Assembly: GCA_963703665.1 (NCBI GenBank) | Contig: CAVPFB010000005.1 | Coordinates: forward strand, 248,001 to 312,000 | Reading direction: 5' to 3' | DNA: 64,000 nucleotides | Origin: AP-15 sp963703665 | Lineage (GTDB): Bacteria > Pseudomonadota > Alphaproteobacteria > ATCC43930 > CGMCC-115725 | Shown: one piece after another, positions 44,541-56,628 of the stretch | Layout: the number at the start of each line of letters is the position of its first letter | Position numbering within the stretch: position 1 is the stretch's first letter | Made by a program: the position numbers and the translations under genes | The notes under the pieces: model-generated | What the model saw: only the letters and a program-made list of their open reading frames with translations | What the model was told of the DNA's origin: nothing | Databases searched by the model: none

Positions 44541-45139
44541 AGCACCTTAATAAGAAGCCATCGGCGCCGCCAGCTCGCGATCGCCGGCATCGCTTCCAAG
44601 ATGTCGCAGGCCCCTCCAAAGCAGCCGATGCCTGTGGCGATGCTTGCCAACTGCCGACCCGGCTCAGATTGTCCTTGGCGACCGCCGCGTCGCAGCGGCG
44701 CCGACCGGCTTCGGGGGTGGCGAAAGCCGGGTTGGAGCCGATGATCCCGCCAGCATATGCCAAGGCCTATGTGTGCCGGGAACAGCCGGGAGCCTTGCCA
44801 AAGAGAAGGTGCAGACGGATGTCGACCGTCGACGACAAGGTGGCGAAGATCTGCCGGGACAATGGGACCTGGATCCGGAGCTTGATCGAGATCCCACGTT
44901 ACAGTTTCCACCTGGGCCAGCGGTCACGCGACCGCACCACCAAGGCCGGACATATGACGGCAAGCGACTTGACGCACATCCGTGCCGGTTTCTTCTTGCG
45001 AGCCGGGGGCCATCCGCACATGTCCCGGCGATCCGCGCCTTCCTCGACCTGGGCATCTCGGTTTCCAAGACGTCGATGCCCGGAACAGGTCCCGGCAAGA
45101 CAATCGAGAAGCTTCTGACAAAATGCTCAATGCAGCGGC
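44541..45139. other. Intergenic region, no convincing gene
   Basis: About 600 bases between the small membrane frame and trmJ. Several open frames span it on both strands, but none keeps a coherent hydrophobic or domain pattern. A fragment in one frame (AIRAFLDLGISVSKTSMPGT, about 45025-45085) looks protein-like and could be a decayed gene. No tRNA or hairpin was identified. Confidence 0.35.
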
Positions 45140-45922
45140 CTACTTCGACCCGGTCGTCCCGCCGCGCTCGCGCGGACCGGCGAAAGCGGTGACGACGCCG
45201 TGCAGGGTACGCAATTCCTGCTCGGTGCAGTGCGCGCGCTGGAACAGGCTGCGCAGGTTGCGCACCATGCTCGGCCGGCTGTCGCGGTTGCGTAGAAAGC
45301 CGTTCCTTTCGAGCTCCTCTTCGAGATGGGCGAAAAAATTCAGCAGCTCGGCCTTGGTCGCCGGCCGGCTCAGCCCGGTGTGCAGGGTCTCGGCCGGCGC
45401 CGCGGCATCGGCGGTGAACCATTCGTAGCCGACGATCATTACCGCCTGGGCGAGGTTCAGCGACGCAAAGCCGGGGTTGAGCGGCACCGTCAGGATCGTA
45501 TCGGCCAGGGTCACATCATCGTTCAACAGCCCGGTCCGCTCCGGCCCGAACAACACGCCGCAGGGTTCGCCCGCCGCGATGTGACCGCGCATCTCGCCCG
45601 CCGCATGGCGCGGCGTCACCTCGCGCCGGACCATGCCGCGGTCGCGCGCGGTCGCGGCGTAGACATGGACGAGGTCGGCGATCGCCGCCGGCACGCTCGG
45701 GTAGAGCCGCGCCTGTTCGAGCACGCTGTCGGCGCCGCTCGCCGCGGCGACCGCCCGGTCCGAAGGCCAGCCGTCGCGCGGCCGCACCAGCCGCAGATCG
45801 TCGAGCGCACAGTTCATCATCGCCCGCGCCGCGGTGCCGATGTTCTCGCCGAGCTGCGGCTCGACCAGGATGACCGCCGGCCCGCCCGCCTCGGCGCGGC
45901 GGCGATGATCGGTGCCGGCCAT
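45140..45922 (-). CDS. trmJ: tRNA (cytidine/uridine-32-2'-O)-methyltransferase TrmJ family
   Basis: A 260-residue SPOUT methyltransferase. GGPAVILVEPQLGENIGTAARAMMN is motif 1 with the catalytic region, GVLFGPERTGLLNDD motif 2 and NPGFASLNLAQAVMIVGYEW motif 3, all in the SpoU order. The C-terminal helical extension (about residues 170-260) is the TrmJ type. The start is the ATG at 45922, two bases after the cysS stop on the same strand, so it is probably co-transcribed with cysS. Confidence 0.9.
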   Translation of the reverse strand: MAGTDHRRRAEAGGPAVILVEPQLGENIGTAARAMMNCALDDLRLVRPRDGWPSDRAVAAASGADSVLEQARLYPSVPAAIADLVHVYAATARDRGMVRREVTPRHAAGEMRGHIAAGEPCGVLFGPERTGLLNDDVTLADTILTVPLNPGFASLNLAQAVMIVGYEWFTADAAAPAETLHTGLSRPATKAELLNFFAHLEEELERNGFLRNRDSRPSMVRNLRSLFQRAHCTEQELRTLHGVVTAFAGPRERGGTTGSK

Positions 45923-45924
45923 GA

Positions 45925-47317
<1,393 letters not shown>

Positions 47318-47392
47318 GAAGAGGGGTTAGCAGATTGCGCCCTGGTGGTCCACGCGGTCGCGCCGGACAGGACGAGGGCGGAGGAGAAAACG

Positions 47393-48598
47393 ATGAAATT
47401 CGGCATCTTCTACGAGCTGCAATTGCCGCGTCCGTGGGAGCCGGGCGGCGAATTGCGGCTCTACCAGAACGCGCTCGACCAGGTCGAATTGGCCGACCGG
47501 CTCGGCTACGATTTCGCCTGGGAGGTCGAGCATCACTTTCTCGAAGAGTATTCGCATTCGCCCGCCCCCGAGGTGTTTCTCGGCGCCGCAAGCCAGCGCA
47601 CCAAGCAGATCCGGCTGGCGCACGGTATCATGCAATTGACGACGAGCCCGCCGGCGCGGGTCGCCGAGCGCATCGCCGCCCTCGACCTGGTCAGCCGCGG
47701 CCGGGTCGAATTCGGCATGGGCGAGAGCGCCAGCAGCACCGAGCTCGAACCGTTCGGCCGGCCTTTCGAGGAAAAACGCGCGGTCTGGGAAGACGCAGTG
47801 CGCGCGATCATCCCGATGTTCAGGGACGGCGGCTGCGAATACCATGGCCCCTATTTCGACTTCCCGTTGCGCAACGTCGTCCCCAAGCCCGTGCAAAAGC
47901 CGCACCCGCCCTTGTGGTGCGCCTGCTCGCAATTGGAGACGATCGAGATGGCCGGTCGCCGCGGCCTGGGCGCGCTCGCCTTCCAGTTCCTCAGCGCCGA
48001 GGCGGCGCATGCCTGGGTGCACGCCTATTACAACGCCTTTACGAAGCGCCAGGAAAAGCTCGCCGATTATATGACGAACCCGAATTTGGCCCTGACCAGC
48101 TATTTCATGTGTGCCCCCACCGACGCGGAGGCGCGCCGCCGCGCCGACGGCATCCCGTTTTTTCAGTTCGCGCTGCGCTTTTATGGCCTCAGCCCGACCC
48201 GCGAGCGGCCCAAGCCGGGCGAGGTCAATCTGTGGGACGAATACGAGAAATGGAAGCGCGCCAATCCCGAGGGTCTCGCCCGAGCGTTGTCGGGCGGGCT
48301 GATCGGCTCGCCCGAGACGATCCGGCGCAAGCTGCAGCGGTTCGAGACCTCGCATATCGACCAGGTCATCTTTCTGAACCAGGCCGGCAAGAACACGCAC
48401 GAGCACATCTGCGAGAGCCTCGAGCTGTTCGCCCGCGAGGTGATGCCCGAATTCCACGCCCACGAACCCGAGCAGCAGGAATGGAAGAGGCGGGTGTTGA
48501 ACCGCGAGATCGAGCTCGAAGAAATCGACACCGCCCCCTACCGCGACCGCTACGGCCCCAATTCGGTCCAGGTCGCCCGCGCCCAGGCGGCGGAGTAA
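47393..48598 (+). CDS. LLM class flavin-dependent oxidoreductase
   Basis: A 401-residue luciferase-like monooxygenase. MKFGIFYELQLPRPW opens it, with DFAWEVEHHFLEEYSHSPAPE, the FGMGESASSTELEPFGRPFEEKRAVWEDAVRAI segment and PFLPKxxQKPHPPLW-like strand endings typical of the FMN- or F420-binding TIM barrel. It monooxygenates or desulfonates an unknown substrate. GGAGGAG precedes the ATG at 47393. The divergent gene is cysS. Confidence 0.9.
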   Translation: MKFGIFYELQLPRPWEPGGELRLYQNALDQVELADRLGYDFAWEVEHHFLEEYSHSPAPEVFLGAASQRTKQIRLAHGIMQLTTSPPARVAERIAALDLVSRGRVEFGMGESASSTELEPFGRPFEEKRAVWEDAVRAIIPMFRDGGCEYHGPYFDFPLRNVVPKPVQKPHPPLWCACSQLETIEMAGRRGLGALAFQFLSAEAAHAWVHAYYNAFTKRQEKLADYMTNPNLALTSYFMCAPTDAEARRRADGIPFFQFALRFYGLSPTRERPKPGEVNLWDEYEKWKRANPEGLARALSGGLIGSPETIRRKLQRFETSHIDQVIFLNQAGKNTHEHICESLELFAREVMPEFHAHEPEQQEWKRRVLNREIELEEIDTAPYRDRYGPNSVQVARAQAAE

Positions 48599-48765
48599 CG
48601 GTACACGGTCCTGCGCAGCATTTGGTCGTGACCCCGCGCCAACATGGAGTTTCCCAACGAGCTGGGACACCGAGCTACCAATACGCAGTTATTTTCTCCG
48701 ATCCGTGTCGAAAGTGGGGGGAATGGTGCTATTTTCGAGGCATTTCTCGCGCGCGGGAGCTTGAC

Positions 48766-49480
48766 TTGACTGACTCTATAAGCCCGGATTCGATTCAGGA
48801 GATTTTGAAGGCCCACAATATAAGTTTTGATGCAGTGGAGATGGAATATGGGAGACAATTCCGCTCCTCAGATGGTGCCATTCTTAATGTTTTCCGTTCT
48901 GGTAAGTCGACTTGGCAAGGCAAGAAAACCTCGACCGTTGAACGAGTCCAAACCTGTTGACGCAAGATCCGCCTGTGGTAGCTCTACCGAAAGGAACTGG
49001 CGCCCCCTCCGAGATAAAACATCTATCTAATAACAAGGTATTCATCGTTTACGGGCATGATGGCTGGCTTGTCGAGAGCAACTTGAATTGCTGCTGTGAC
49101 AAATGAAGCTTGAACCAGTGATATTGCAAAACTTGGTCGGCGGTGGACAGACTATAATAGAAAAATTGGAAAGCAATTTAGATGTACGGTATGCGTGCGT
49201 CCTACTTACTCCAGACGACGAAGGTCATGCCTCTGAGAAGCCAAATCAAATAAAATTACGAGCACGACAAAACGTTGTTCTCGAACTCGGAATGTTCCTC
49301 GTCCGTCTTGGACGAAGACGTGTCGCGATCCGGCATAAGGGCGATCTCGAGTTGCCCTCAGATATTAGCGGACTTATTTACATCCGTTTTGAGACCAGAG
49401 TAGACGAGGTTAGGGAGCGCCTCGGTGCCGAGCTTCAGGAGGCTGGCTTCCAGATCAACATAAAGGATCTGCTCAGCTAA
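48766..49480 (+). pseudogene. TIR-like nucleotide-binding effector (CAP12/Pycsar-effector type), broken
   Basis: Three colinear pieces in three frames. An N-terminal module (LTDSISPDSIQEIL, MEYGRQFRSSDGAILNVFRSG, STWQGKK; 48766-48955) is followed by a linker and NNKVFIVYGHDGWLV (48957-49080). Then KLEPVILQNLVGGGQTIIEKLE, VLLTPDDEG and ARQNVVLELGMFLVRLGRR (49103-49480) carry the putative catalytic Glu of NAD-cleaving TIR-like domains. Single bases are missing near 48955 and 49072, and a TGA near 49098 stands where Arg is expected (LELLL-stop-QMKLEP). GC is far lower than the flanks, so it was acquired and has since decayed. No cyclase gene is next to it. Confidence 0.78.
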
Positions 49481-49540
49481 AATTGCGTGGAGGCGGATCG
49501 GCGAATAGGTCCCGATTAGTCGAAGTAACGGAGTTTACCG

Positions 49541-50452
49541 ATGCTGGAGCCCCTTCCCGCGATCAGCCTTGTTGCCGTGCCGGGGTGGCGGCGGCAGACG
49601 CTCGACATCGCCCGCGAGATCGAGCGCCGCGGCTTTTCCGGCATCTATATGCCCAGCCGGTACAGCAACATGGCGCAATGCACCGCGCTGGCCCTCGCCA
49701 CCGAGCATCTCCGGTTCGGCACCGCGATCGCGCCGATCTATGCCGAGACCACCGAGGAATTCGCGGCTGCTGCGGCGTATATCCACGAGGTGTCGGGCGG
49801 TCGGTTTCGCTTTGGCATCGGCGTCGCGCATGGGCCGACGCACCGGCGGCTCGGCGTCACCGTCGGAAAACCGTTGGCCGACACCCGCGCCTTTGTCGAG
49901 AAGCTCAAATCCTTCGACGGGATCGGCCCCCTGCCGCCGATCGTGCTCGCCGCGTTGCGCCGGCGGATGGTGGCGCTCGCCGCCGAGATCGCCCAAGGCG
50001 TCTTGTTCGCCAATGCCAGCCTGTCGCACATGGAAACTTCGCTCGCCGGGATTCCGGCCGAGAAGCGCCGCGACCCGAATTTCCTGGTCGGCAACATGCT
50101 GCCGGTGTGCATCTCGGCTGACGAGGGTGCTGCGATGGCGCTGCACCGTCGCCGGCTGGTCCGCTACACCCTGCTGCCGAACTACCGCAACTATTGGAAG
50201 GAAGCCGGCTACATCGAGGAGATGACGGCAATCGAACATGCCATTGCCGAAAACCGCCGGGACGACATCCCGAAATACCTGACCGACCGCTGGATTGCCG
50301 ACAACGCGCTTTACGGTTCGCCGGCGAAGGTGCGCGACGGTGTCGCGGCGTGGCAGGCCGCCGGGGTCAATACAACGGTCCTCGTGCCGAATTCCGTCAA
50401 CGGCAACCAATTGACCGCATTGCAGGAGATCTTCGCCGCGTTCGCTGCGTAA
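49541..50452 (+). CDS. LLM class flavin-dependent oxidoreductase
   Basis: A 303-residue protein of the luciferase-like family. ISLVAVPGWRRQTLDIAREIERRGFSG, LRFGTAIAPIYAETTEEFAAAAAYIHEVSGGRFRFGIG-type strands and an NALYGSPAKVRDGVAAWQAAG segment place it among F420- or FMN-dependent members shorter than the one at 47393. The substrate is unknown. It starts 60 bp after the TIR relic, in the same direction as the ribA gene. Confidence 0.88.
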   Translation: MLEPLPAISLVAVPGWRRQTLDIAREIERRGFSGIYMPSRYSNMAQCTALALATEHLRFGTAIAPIYAETTEEFAAAAAYIHEVSGGRFRFGIGVAHGPTHRRLGVTVGKPLADTRAFVEKLKSFDGIGPLPPIVLAALRRRMVALAAEIAQGVLFANASLSHMETSLAGIPAEKRRDPNFLVGNMLPVCISADEGAAMALHRRRLVRYTLLPNYRNYWKEAGYIEEMTAIEHAIAENRRDDIPKYLTDRWIADNALYGSPAKVRDGVAAWQAAGVNTTVLVPNSVNGNQLTALQEIFAAFAA

Positions 50453-50582
50453 ACGGCCGCGGTGGTTGCGTTCAGCGGCAGCGGCCGCCGCCGCCGGGCC
50501 CGTCTGCGCGTAGGTCTCCGTTGCAAAGAGTTCTGCTGGTGCAAACCCCGCACCCCCATATGATGCGCGCGGCGGCAAGGAG

Positions 50583-51737
50583 ATGCGCGTGCCCGAGTTC
50601 AGAACCCCAGCGAGCGCGCAGCGCGACGGCGGACCGCCGGCGGTGGCGAGCGGCGCGGGTGATCTCGGCGAAGCGATCACCGCGCTGCGCCGCGGCGAGC
50701 TGGCGCTGATCCGCGACGAAGCGCTGAGCGTGCTGGCGATCGCCGCCGAGCTGGTGACCGAAGACAATCTGCGCCGACTCCGCCAAATTTCGTCCACCGC
50801 GCCGCGGGTCGTGCTGACCCGCCGGCGCGCGGTGGCGCTGGGTCTCGCCTCGCGTGAGGGCCTGTCGGGCGCCTTGACGATCTCAGTGTCGCCGGAGATG
50901 CCGGCCACGGTGATCCGCAACCTGGCGGAACCCGGCGCGTCGCTCGGCGCCGAGCCGCCCGGGTTCGGACCGGAGCCGCTGATGGCCAAGGGCGGGGCCT
51001 TGGCTGCGGTCGCTTTGGCAAAGCTCGCCTCGCTGTTGCCGGCAGCACTGGTGCTGCGGGTCGGCGCCGCCGAGGCAGCGCTGCTGGCGCGGCGCGGCGA
51101 TCTCACGACGATCGATGCGGCCTCGATCTTCAAACGCGATGCCGCGAGCGCCGGGCTGACCCGCGTCGCCGAAGCGCGGGTGCCGCTCGCCGACGCCGAA
51201 AACGCCCGCCTGATCGCGTTCCGGCCGGGCGATGGCGGCGTCGAGCATCTGGCGATCGTGATCGGCATACCGGATCCGGCGGCCCCCGTGCTGGTGCGGC
51301 TGCATTCGGAATGCTTCACCGGCGACCTGTTGGCGAGCCTGCGCTGCGACTGCGGCGACCAGCTGCGCGGCGCCATCGCGGCGATCGCCCAGGCCGGCGG
51401 CGGCGTGCTGCTGTACCTGGCGCAGGAGGGCCGCGGCATCGGCCTCGTCAACAAGCTGCGAGCCTACCAATTGCAGGATGCCGGCTTCGACACGCTCGAC
51501 GCCAACGAGCAGCTCGGCTTCGACGCCGACGAGCGCGTCTATCTTCCGGCCGCCGAGATGCTGCGCCAGCTCGGTTTCGCCACGATCCGCCTCTTGACCA
51601 ACAATCCCGAGAAGATGGCGGCATTGCAGCGCTACGGCATTCGCGTCATCGAGCGGGTGGCGCACGTTTTCCCGGCGAACGGCCACAACGAGCGCTACCT
51701 GCGCACCAAGGCAACCCGCAGCGGCCACCTTCTTTAA
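50583..51737 (+). CDS. ribA: GTP cyclohydrolase II (with degenerate N-terminal domain)
   Basis: A 384-residue protein whose C-terminal half (about 200-384) is GTP cyclohydrolase II, the first riboflavin-pathway enzyme. LVRLHSECFTGDLLASLRCDCGDQL supplies the zinc cysteines, LYLAQEGRGIGLVNKLRAYQLQD the catalytic Arg and YGIRVIERV the end. The N-terminal 190 residues are similar in length to a DHBP-synthase domain but lack its acidic motif. The RibBA-like layout with inactive first half is common in alphaproteobacteria. The ATG at 50583 follows AAGGAG. Confidence 0.92.
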   Translation: MRVPEFRTPASAQRDGGPPAVASGAGDLGEAITALRRGELALIRDEALSVLAIAAELVTEDNLRRLRQISSTAPRVVLTRRRAVALGLASREGLSGALTISVSPEMPATVIRNLAEPGASLGAEPPGFGPEPLMAKGGALAAVALAKLASLLPAALVLRVGAAEAALLARRGDLTTIDAASIFKRDAASAGLTRVAEARVPLADAENARLIAFRPGDGGVEHLAIVIGIPDPAAPVLVRLHSECFTGDLLASLRCDCGDQLRGAIAAIAQAGGGVLLYLAQEGRGIGLVNKLRAYQLQDAGFDTLDANEQLGFDADERVYLPAAEMLRQLGFATIRLLTNNPEKMAALQRYGIRVIERVAHVFPANGHNERYLRTKATRSGHLL

Positions 51738-51931
51738 GGGTTCTGACGGGACCGCGGACGCGCTTGATCCGAGCGGTGCGAACCCCGCGCCCGCCACCCT
51801 TTATTCGAACGGATGAGCCTGCACCGCCTGCGAACCCCTCTACCGCGTTGTCCGCAGTCGCCCTGCCTATCGGTCGAAGGTAGGTGCTGGGAGGGTCAAT
51901 CTATACAGGGTTTCCGCAGCTTGGGAATCGA

Positions 51932-52007
<76 letters not shown>

Positions 52008-52089
52008 GTTCCGCCGCGGGGCGCTTATAAGAGAAATGGCGCCTCGATGTCCAGCCGCTCGGTGAGCGGCCTGCCCGACGCCCGGCGGG

Positions 52090-53187
52090 TCAATCGAAGA
52101 CGATGACGCCGCGCGCGACCGCTCCGTCGAGCATCAGCCGAAAGCCCTCATTGATTTCGTCGAATCGGTAGGTCCGGCTGATCAGACTGTCGAGGTCGAT
52201 CTTACGGTCCATATCGAGATCGGCGAGGATCGGAAAATCGATATTGGGCCGCACCGAGCCGTAATAGGTGCCGCTGATCACCTTTTCGCCATAGACGAGC
52301 TGTGAGGGGTTGATCGGCGCGCGGGTCGAGAAGGCCGGGATGCCGACCAGCACCGCCCTGCCGCCGGGGGCCACTGCGTCGACCGCCTGCAATGCGGTCG
52401 CTTCGCTGCCGATCGCATCGAATGCGGTGTCCACCCCGAGCCCGTCGGTCAATTCGCGGCTTCGCTTGACGACATCGACAGAGGCCGCATTGATTGTATG
52501 CGTCGCGCCCAAGGTGCGGGCGTAGCCGAGCTTGTTGTCGCGCAGGTCGCAGGCGATGATCGGATTTGCGCCGGCGAGCCGCGCACCCTGCACGATGTTG
52601 AGCCCGACCCCGCCGCAGCCGATGACCAGCACGCTCGATCCCGCCGGAACCCGCGCGTGTCGGATCACGGCGCCGATGCCGGTGGCGACGCTGCAGCCGA
52701 TGATCGCGGCGTGGGTGAACGGCAGGTCGGAGCGGATCTTGACGACCTGCTCGGCCGGGCACACGACCTCCTCGGAAAAAGTGCCGAGCCGGGCCATCTG
52801 GTTGACCGGCTCGCCGTTGAGCCGGACCCGTGCCGTGCCGTCATGCATTAGCCAGCGCGGCGAGTCATTGTGGCCGATGCACAGCACGGTCTGCCCCGAC
52901 GAGCAATAGCGGCAATGCCCGCAATGCGGCCGGAACGAAAAAATGACATGGTCGCCGGGCGCCACGCCGGCGACGCCGGGCCCGCACTCGGCGACGATGC
53001 CGGCCGCCTCGTGACCCAGCACCATCGGCAGCGGCAACGGCCAGTCGCCGTTGATGATGTGCTGGTCGCTCATGCAGACGCCGGCGGCCCTGACCCGGAC
53101 CCGCACCTCGCCGGCATGCGGCGGCTCCTGTTCGAGGTCGAGGATCTGCAGGGGCCGGTTGATCTCGGTCAAGACCGCAGCGCGCAT
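52090..53187 (-). CDS. Zinc-dependent alcohol dehydrogenase (class III-like MDR)
   Basis: A 365-residue medium-chain dehydrogenase. The catalytic zinc ligands are Cys in AAGVCMSDQH and His in GHEAAGIV, and four cysteines in CGHCRYCSSGQTVLC form the structural zinc site. VLVIGCGGVGLNIVQGARLAGA binds NAD. HNDSPRWLMHDGTARV and GTYYGSVRP are typical of class III and aryl- or benzyl-alcohol MDRs. The substrate is unknown. Intact. tRNA-Phe lies downstream and recA 39 bp upstream on the same strand. Confidence 0.93.
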   Translation of the reverse strand: MRAAVLTEINRPLQILDLEQEPPHAGEVRVRVRAAGVCMSDQHIINGDWPLPLPMVLGHEAAGIVAECGPGVAGVAPGDHVIFSFRPHCGHCRYCSSGQTVLCIGHNDSPRWLMHDGTARVRLNGEPVNQMARLGTFSEEVVCPAEQVVKIRSDLPFTHAAIIGCSVATGIGAVIRHARVPAGSSVLVIGCGGVGLNIVQGARLAGANPIIACDLRDNKLGYARTLGATHTINAASVDVVKRSRELTDGLGVDTAFDAIGSEATALQAVDAVAPGGRAVLVGIPAFSTRAPINPSQLVYGEKVISGTYYGSVRPNIDFPILADLDMDRKIDLDSLISRTYRFDEINEGFRLMLDGAVARGVIVFD

Positions 53188-53226
53188 CTCGCTCCCCTCC
53201 GAAATCCTTCGGCGGCGCCGGCCGGC

Positions 53227-54297
<1,071 letters not shown>

Positions 54298-54359
54298 GGT
54301 CGAGCCCTCCGTTATTTCACAGCCGGTGCTGCCGCGCAACGCGAGCCGGAAAAGCGAGT

Positions 54360-54374
54360 GTACTCGGTTTGTTC
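54360..54374 (-). promoter_or_regulatory. Probable LexA (SOS) box of recA
   Basis: On the minus strand the sequence GAAC-N7-GTAC matches the alphaproteobacterial LexA consensus GAAC-N7-GAAC except for one base. It lies 63 bp upstream of recA in the 102-bp gap between cckA and recA, the position expected for SOS control. Confidence 0.75.
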
Positions 54375-54399
54375 ATAAACGCAACGGGCAATTCGCCAA

Positions 54400-56478
54400 T
54401 CAGGCCGAATTGCTTCCGATTACGTCTTTAACCTTAACGGCGAGCTGCTTCAAGCTGAACGGCTTGGGCAGGAAATGCAGGCCGGCTTCGCTGTCGAGCC
54501 GTTGCCGGAAGGTGTCCTCGGCATAGCCCGAGATGAAGATCACCTTGATGCTCGGATCGATCCGGCGCACCTCGCGGATCAGCGTCGGCCCGTCCATCTG
54601 CGGCATGACCACATCGGTGATCAACAGGTCGACCTTTTCGGCCGCGCTGCCGATCAGCTCGAGCGCCGCCTCGCCGCTCTTCGCCTCGGTGACCCGATAG
54701 CCCTTGTTGCGCAGCGCCCGCGCGCCGAACATGCGGACTGCATCGTCGTCCTCGACCAGCATGACCGCGGCGGTGCCGGTCAGGTCCTTGGGCGCCGCCG
54801 GCTCCACGGCGTTTACGCGGGTCGCCGGCACGCCCGAAGCAGCCTGATGGCGCGGCAGGTAGATCTCAAACGCAGCGCCGCGGCCCGGGGTGCTTTCGAC
54901 GAAGACGAACCCGCCGGTCTGCTTGACGATGCCATAGACCGTCGACAGCCCGAGACCGGTCCCAGAGCCGACCTCCTTGGTCGAGAAGAACGGCTCGAAA
55001 ATGCGCGCCAGATTGGCGGGAGAGATGCCGACCCCGGTGTCGGCGGCCTCGATCAGGACGTAATCTCCGGCCGGAATGATTTCGGGCCCACGCCGCAATT
55101 CGGCCGCCTGATGCACGTTCGCGGTGCGGATGGTCAACCGGCCGCCCTTGGGCATGGCATCGCGGGCATTGACTGCGAGGTTGATGACCACCTGCTCGAG
55201 CTGGCCCTGGTCGACCTTGACCAGGCCGAGGTCCCGCCCGTGCACGACCTCGAGCGCGATGTTTTCGCCGATCAGCCGGCGCAGCAGATGGGACAACTCG
55301 ACCAGGACGTCGGTGATGTCGAGAACCCGCGGCTGCAAGGTCTGCTGCCGCGAGAAGGCCAGTAGCTGGCGCACCAGATTGGCGGCACGGTTGGCGTTCT
55401 GCTGGATCTGCATGATGTCGGCAAAGGCCGGGTCGCCGGGCCGCGAGCGCAGCAGCAACAGATCGCAAAACCCGATCATCGCGGTCAACAGATTATTGAA
55501 ATCGTGCGCTACCCCGCCGGCGAGCTGGCCAACCGCCTGCATTTTCTGCGATTGGGCAAACTGGGCCTCGAGATTCTTCTGCTCGGTGACGTCGATGAAA
55601 TAGAGGGTGAGCCCACCGTCCGGATCCTCGTCCCTGCCAATGTCTTCCACGGCGCTGTGCGCTCCGGCTGCCGATGGACGGGCGGCTGCCGGCAGATCGT
55701 CGATCCGGCTGAGCAGCAGCACCATCGTCCGGTCGCGCGCGCCCTGCAGCCGAATCTCGACCGGCTCGCAATCGAGCCCCCCGTCCGCAGCCGCGCCGAA
55801 TTTGGCGGCGATCGCGGCGCGGTTGTCTTGGTTCAAGAAGCCGATCAGTTCGCGCCCGATCAGATCCTGCGACGCCGCGCCAAACAATTCGCCGAGCGCC
55901 CGATTGGCCTCGACGAACCGACCGTGCCGGTCGACCACGGCGATGCCGACCGGAGCGTTGGCAAAAAACCGCCGGGCCACTGCGCCCGACCGCTCCGGCT
56001 CGCAGTCTCGCGCAGGCTCCGCAGGCGGAGCATGCACGATCGGCCGGGCGCCGGGATCTCCCCCCGAACCGACCGAATTAGGGCCGAATGCGGCATCTTC
56101 GAGGAGATCGGGGAGGGTGCCGCTTTGCGCATCGCGGCCACCCGGCGAAGCGACCAGCTGCGCGTCCGGCGCGGCGTCGAGCCTCCCGCGCAGAAGTTCG
56201 AGGCGGCCGGCGCGGCGCGGCGCGGCGCGGCCGGCGGCAAAGGCGGCGGCGCAGGCGGCGAGCGCGACCCCGACGATCACCGCCGGACGAGCGGGTGCCG
56301 CGGCCAACAGTTCGGCGATCGACAGCGCCGCGACAGCGGCCGCGGCGACCAGGGCGAGCGCCGCCGGCGCCGTCCGCCAATGCTTCGCCCGCGACCCGGC
56401 GGATTCCCAGGGTGCGGCGCGCCGACCGGCTCCGCGGCCTGCCTGATCGCCACCGGCCGCCTCGGCTTCAATCGCCAT
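54400..56478 (-). CDS. cckA: Hybrid sensor histidine kinase CckA
   Basis: A 692-residue membrane hybrid kinase that feeds phosphate through ChpT to CtrA and CpdR in alphaproteobacterial cell-cycle control. Two hydrophobic helices (about 37-60 and 65-88) lead to a PAS-like region (170-290, FFANAPVGIAVVDRHGRFVEANRALG). The histidine box is GGVAHDFNNLLTAMIGFCDLLL (His near 335), ATPase motifs are NLAVNARDAMPKGGRLTI and DTGVGISPANLARIFEPFF, and the receiver has the phospho-Asp in LLITDVVMPQMDGP. Architecture matches CckA. Upstream of recA, downstream of dksA. Confidence 0.92.
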   Translation of the reverse strand: MAIEAEAAGGDQAGRGAGRRAAPWESAGSRAKHWRTAPAALALVAAAAVAALSIAELLAAAPARPAVIVGVALAACAAAFAAGRAAPRRAGRLELLRGRLDAAPDAQLVASPGGRDAQSGTLPDLLEDAAFGPNSVGSGGDPGARPIVHAPPAEPARDCEPERSGAVARRFFANAPVGIAVVDRHGRFVEANRALGELFGAASQDLIGRELIGFLNQDNRAAIAAKFGAAADGGLDCEPVEIRLQGARDRTMVLLLSRIDDLPAAARPSAAGAHSAVEDIGRDEDPDGGLTLYFIDVTEQKNLEAQFAQSQKMQAVGQLAGGVAHDFNNLLTAMIGFCDLLLLRSRPGDPAFADIMQIQQNANRAANLVRQLLAFSRQQTLQPRVLDITDVLVELSHLLRRLIGENIALEVVHGRDLGLVKVDQGQLEQVVINLAVNARDAMPKGGRLTIRTANVHQAAELRRGPEIIPAGDYVLIEAADTGVGISPANLARIFEPFFSTKEVGSGTGLGLSTVYGIVKQTGGFVFVESTPGRGAAFEIYLPRHQAASGVPATRVNAVEPAAPKDLTGTAAVMLVEDDDAVRMFGARALRNKGYRVTEAKSGEAALELIGSAAEKVDLLITDVVMPQMDGPTLIREVRRIDPSIKVIFISGYAEDTFRQRLDSEAGLHFLPKPFSLKQLAVKVKDVIGSNSA

Positions 56479-56628
56479 GATTCGCGTCTCCAGCGATTCT
56501 TCGACCGGACGACACTACCACAGATAGGCGTAAGCGCAACCATCGCGGTGGACCCGCGGCGCGCGATGGGAACGCTCACCGTCGCCCGCTCGATCAATTC
56601 CCGCCGCGTCGTCTGCGAGCCGATCGGC

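Noticed and set aside
48760..48785. TTGACT...TATAAG promoter for the TIR-like gene
   Set aside because: The two hexamers are only about 10 bases apart rather than 16-18.
49535..51454. 639-codon minus-strand frame
   Set aside because: Antisense to the LLM oxidoreductase and ribA, Ser/Arg-rich without domains.
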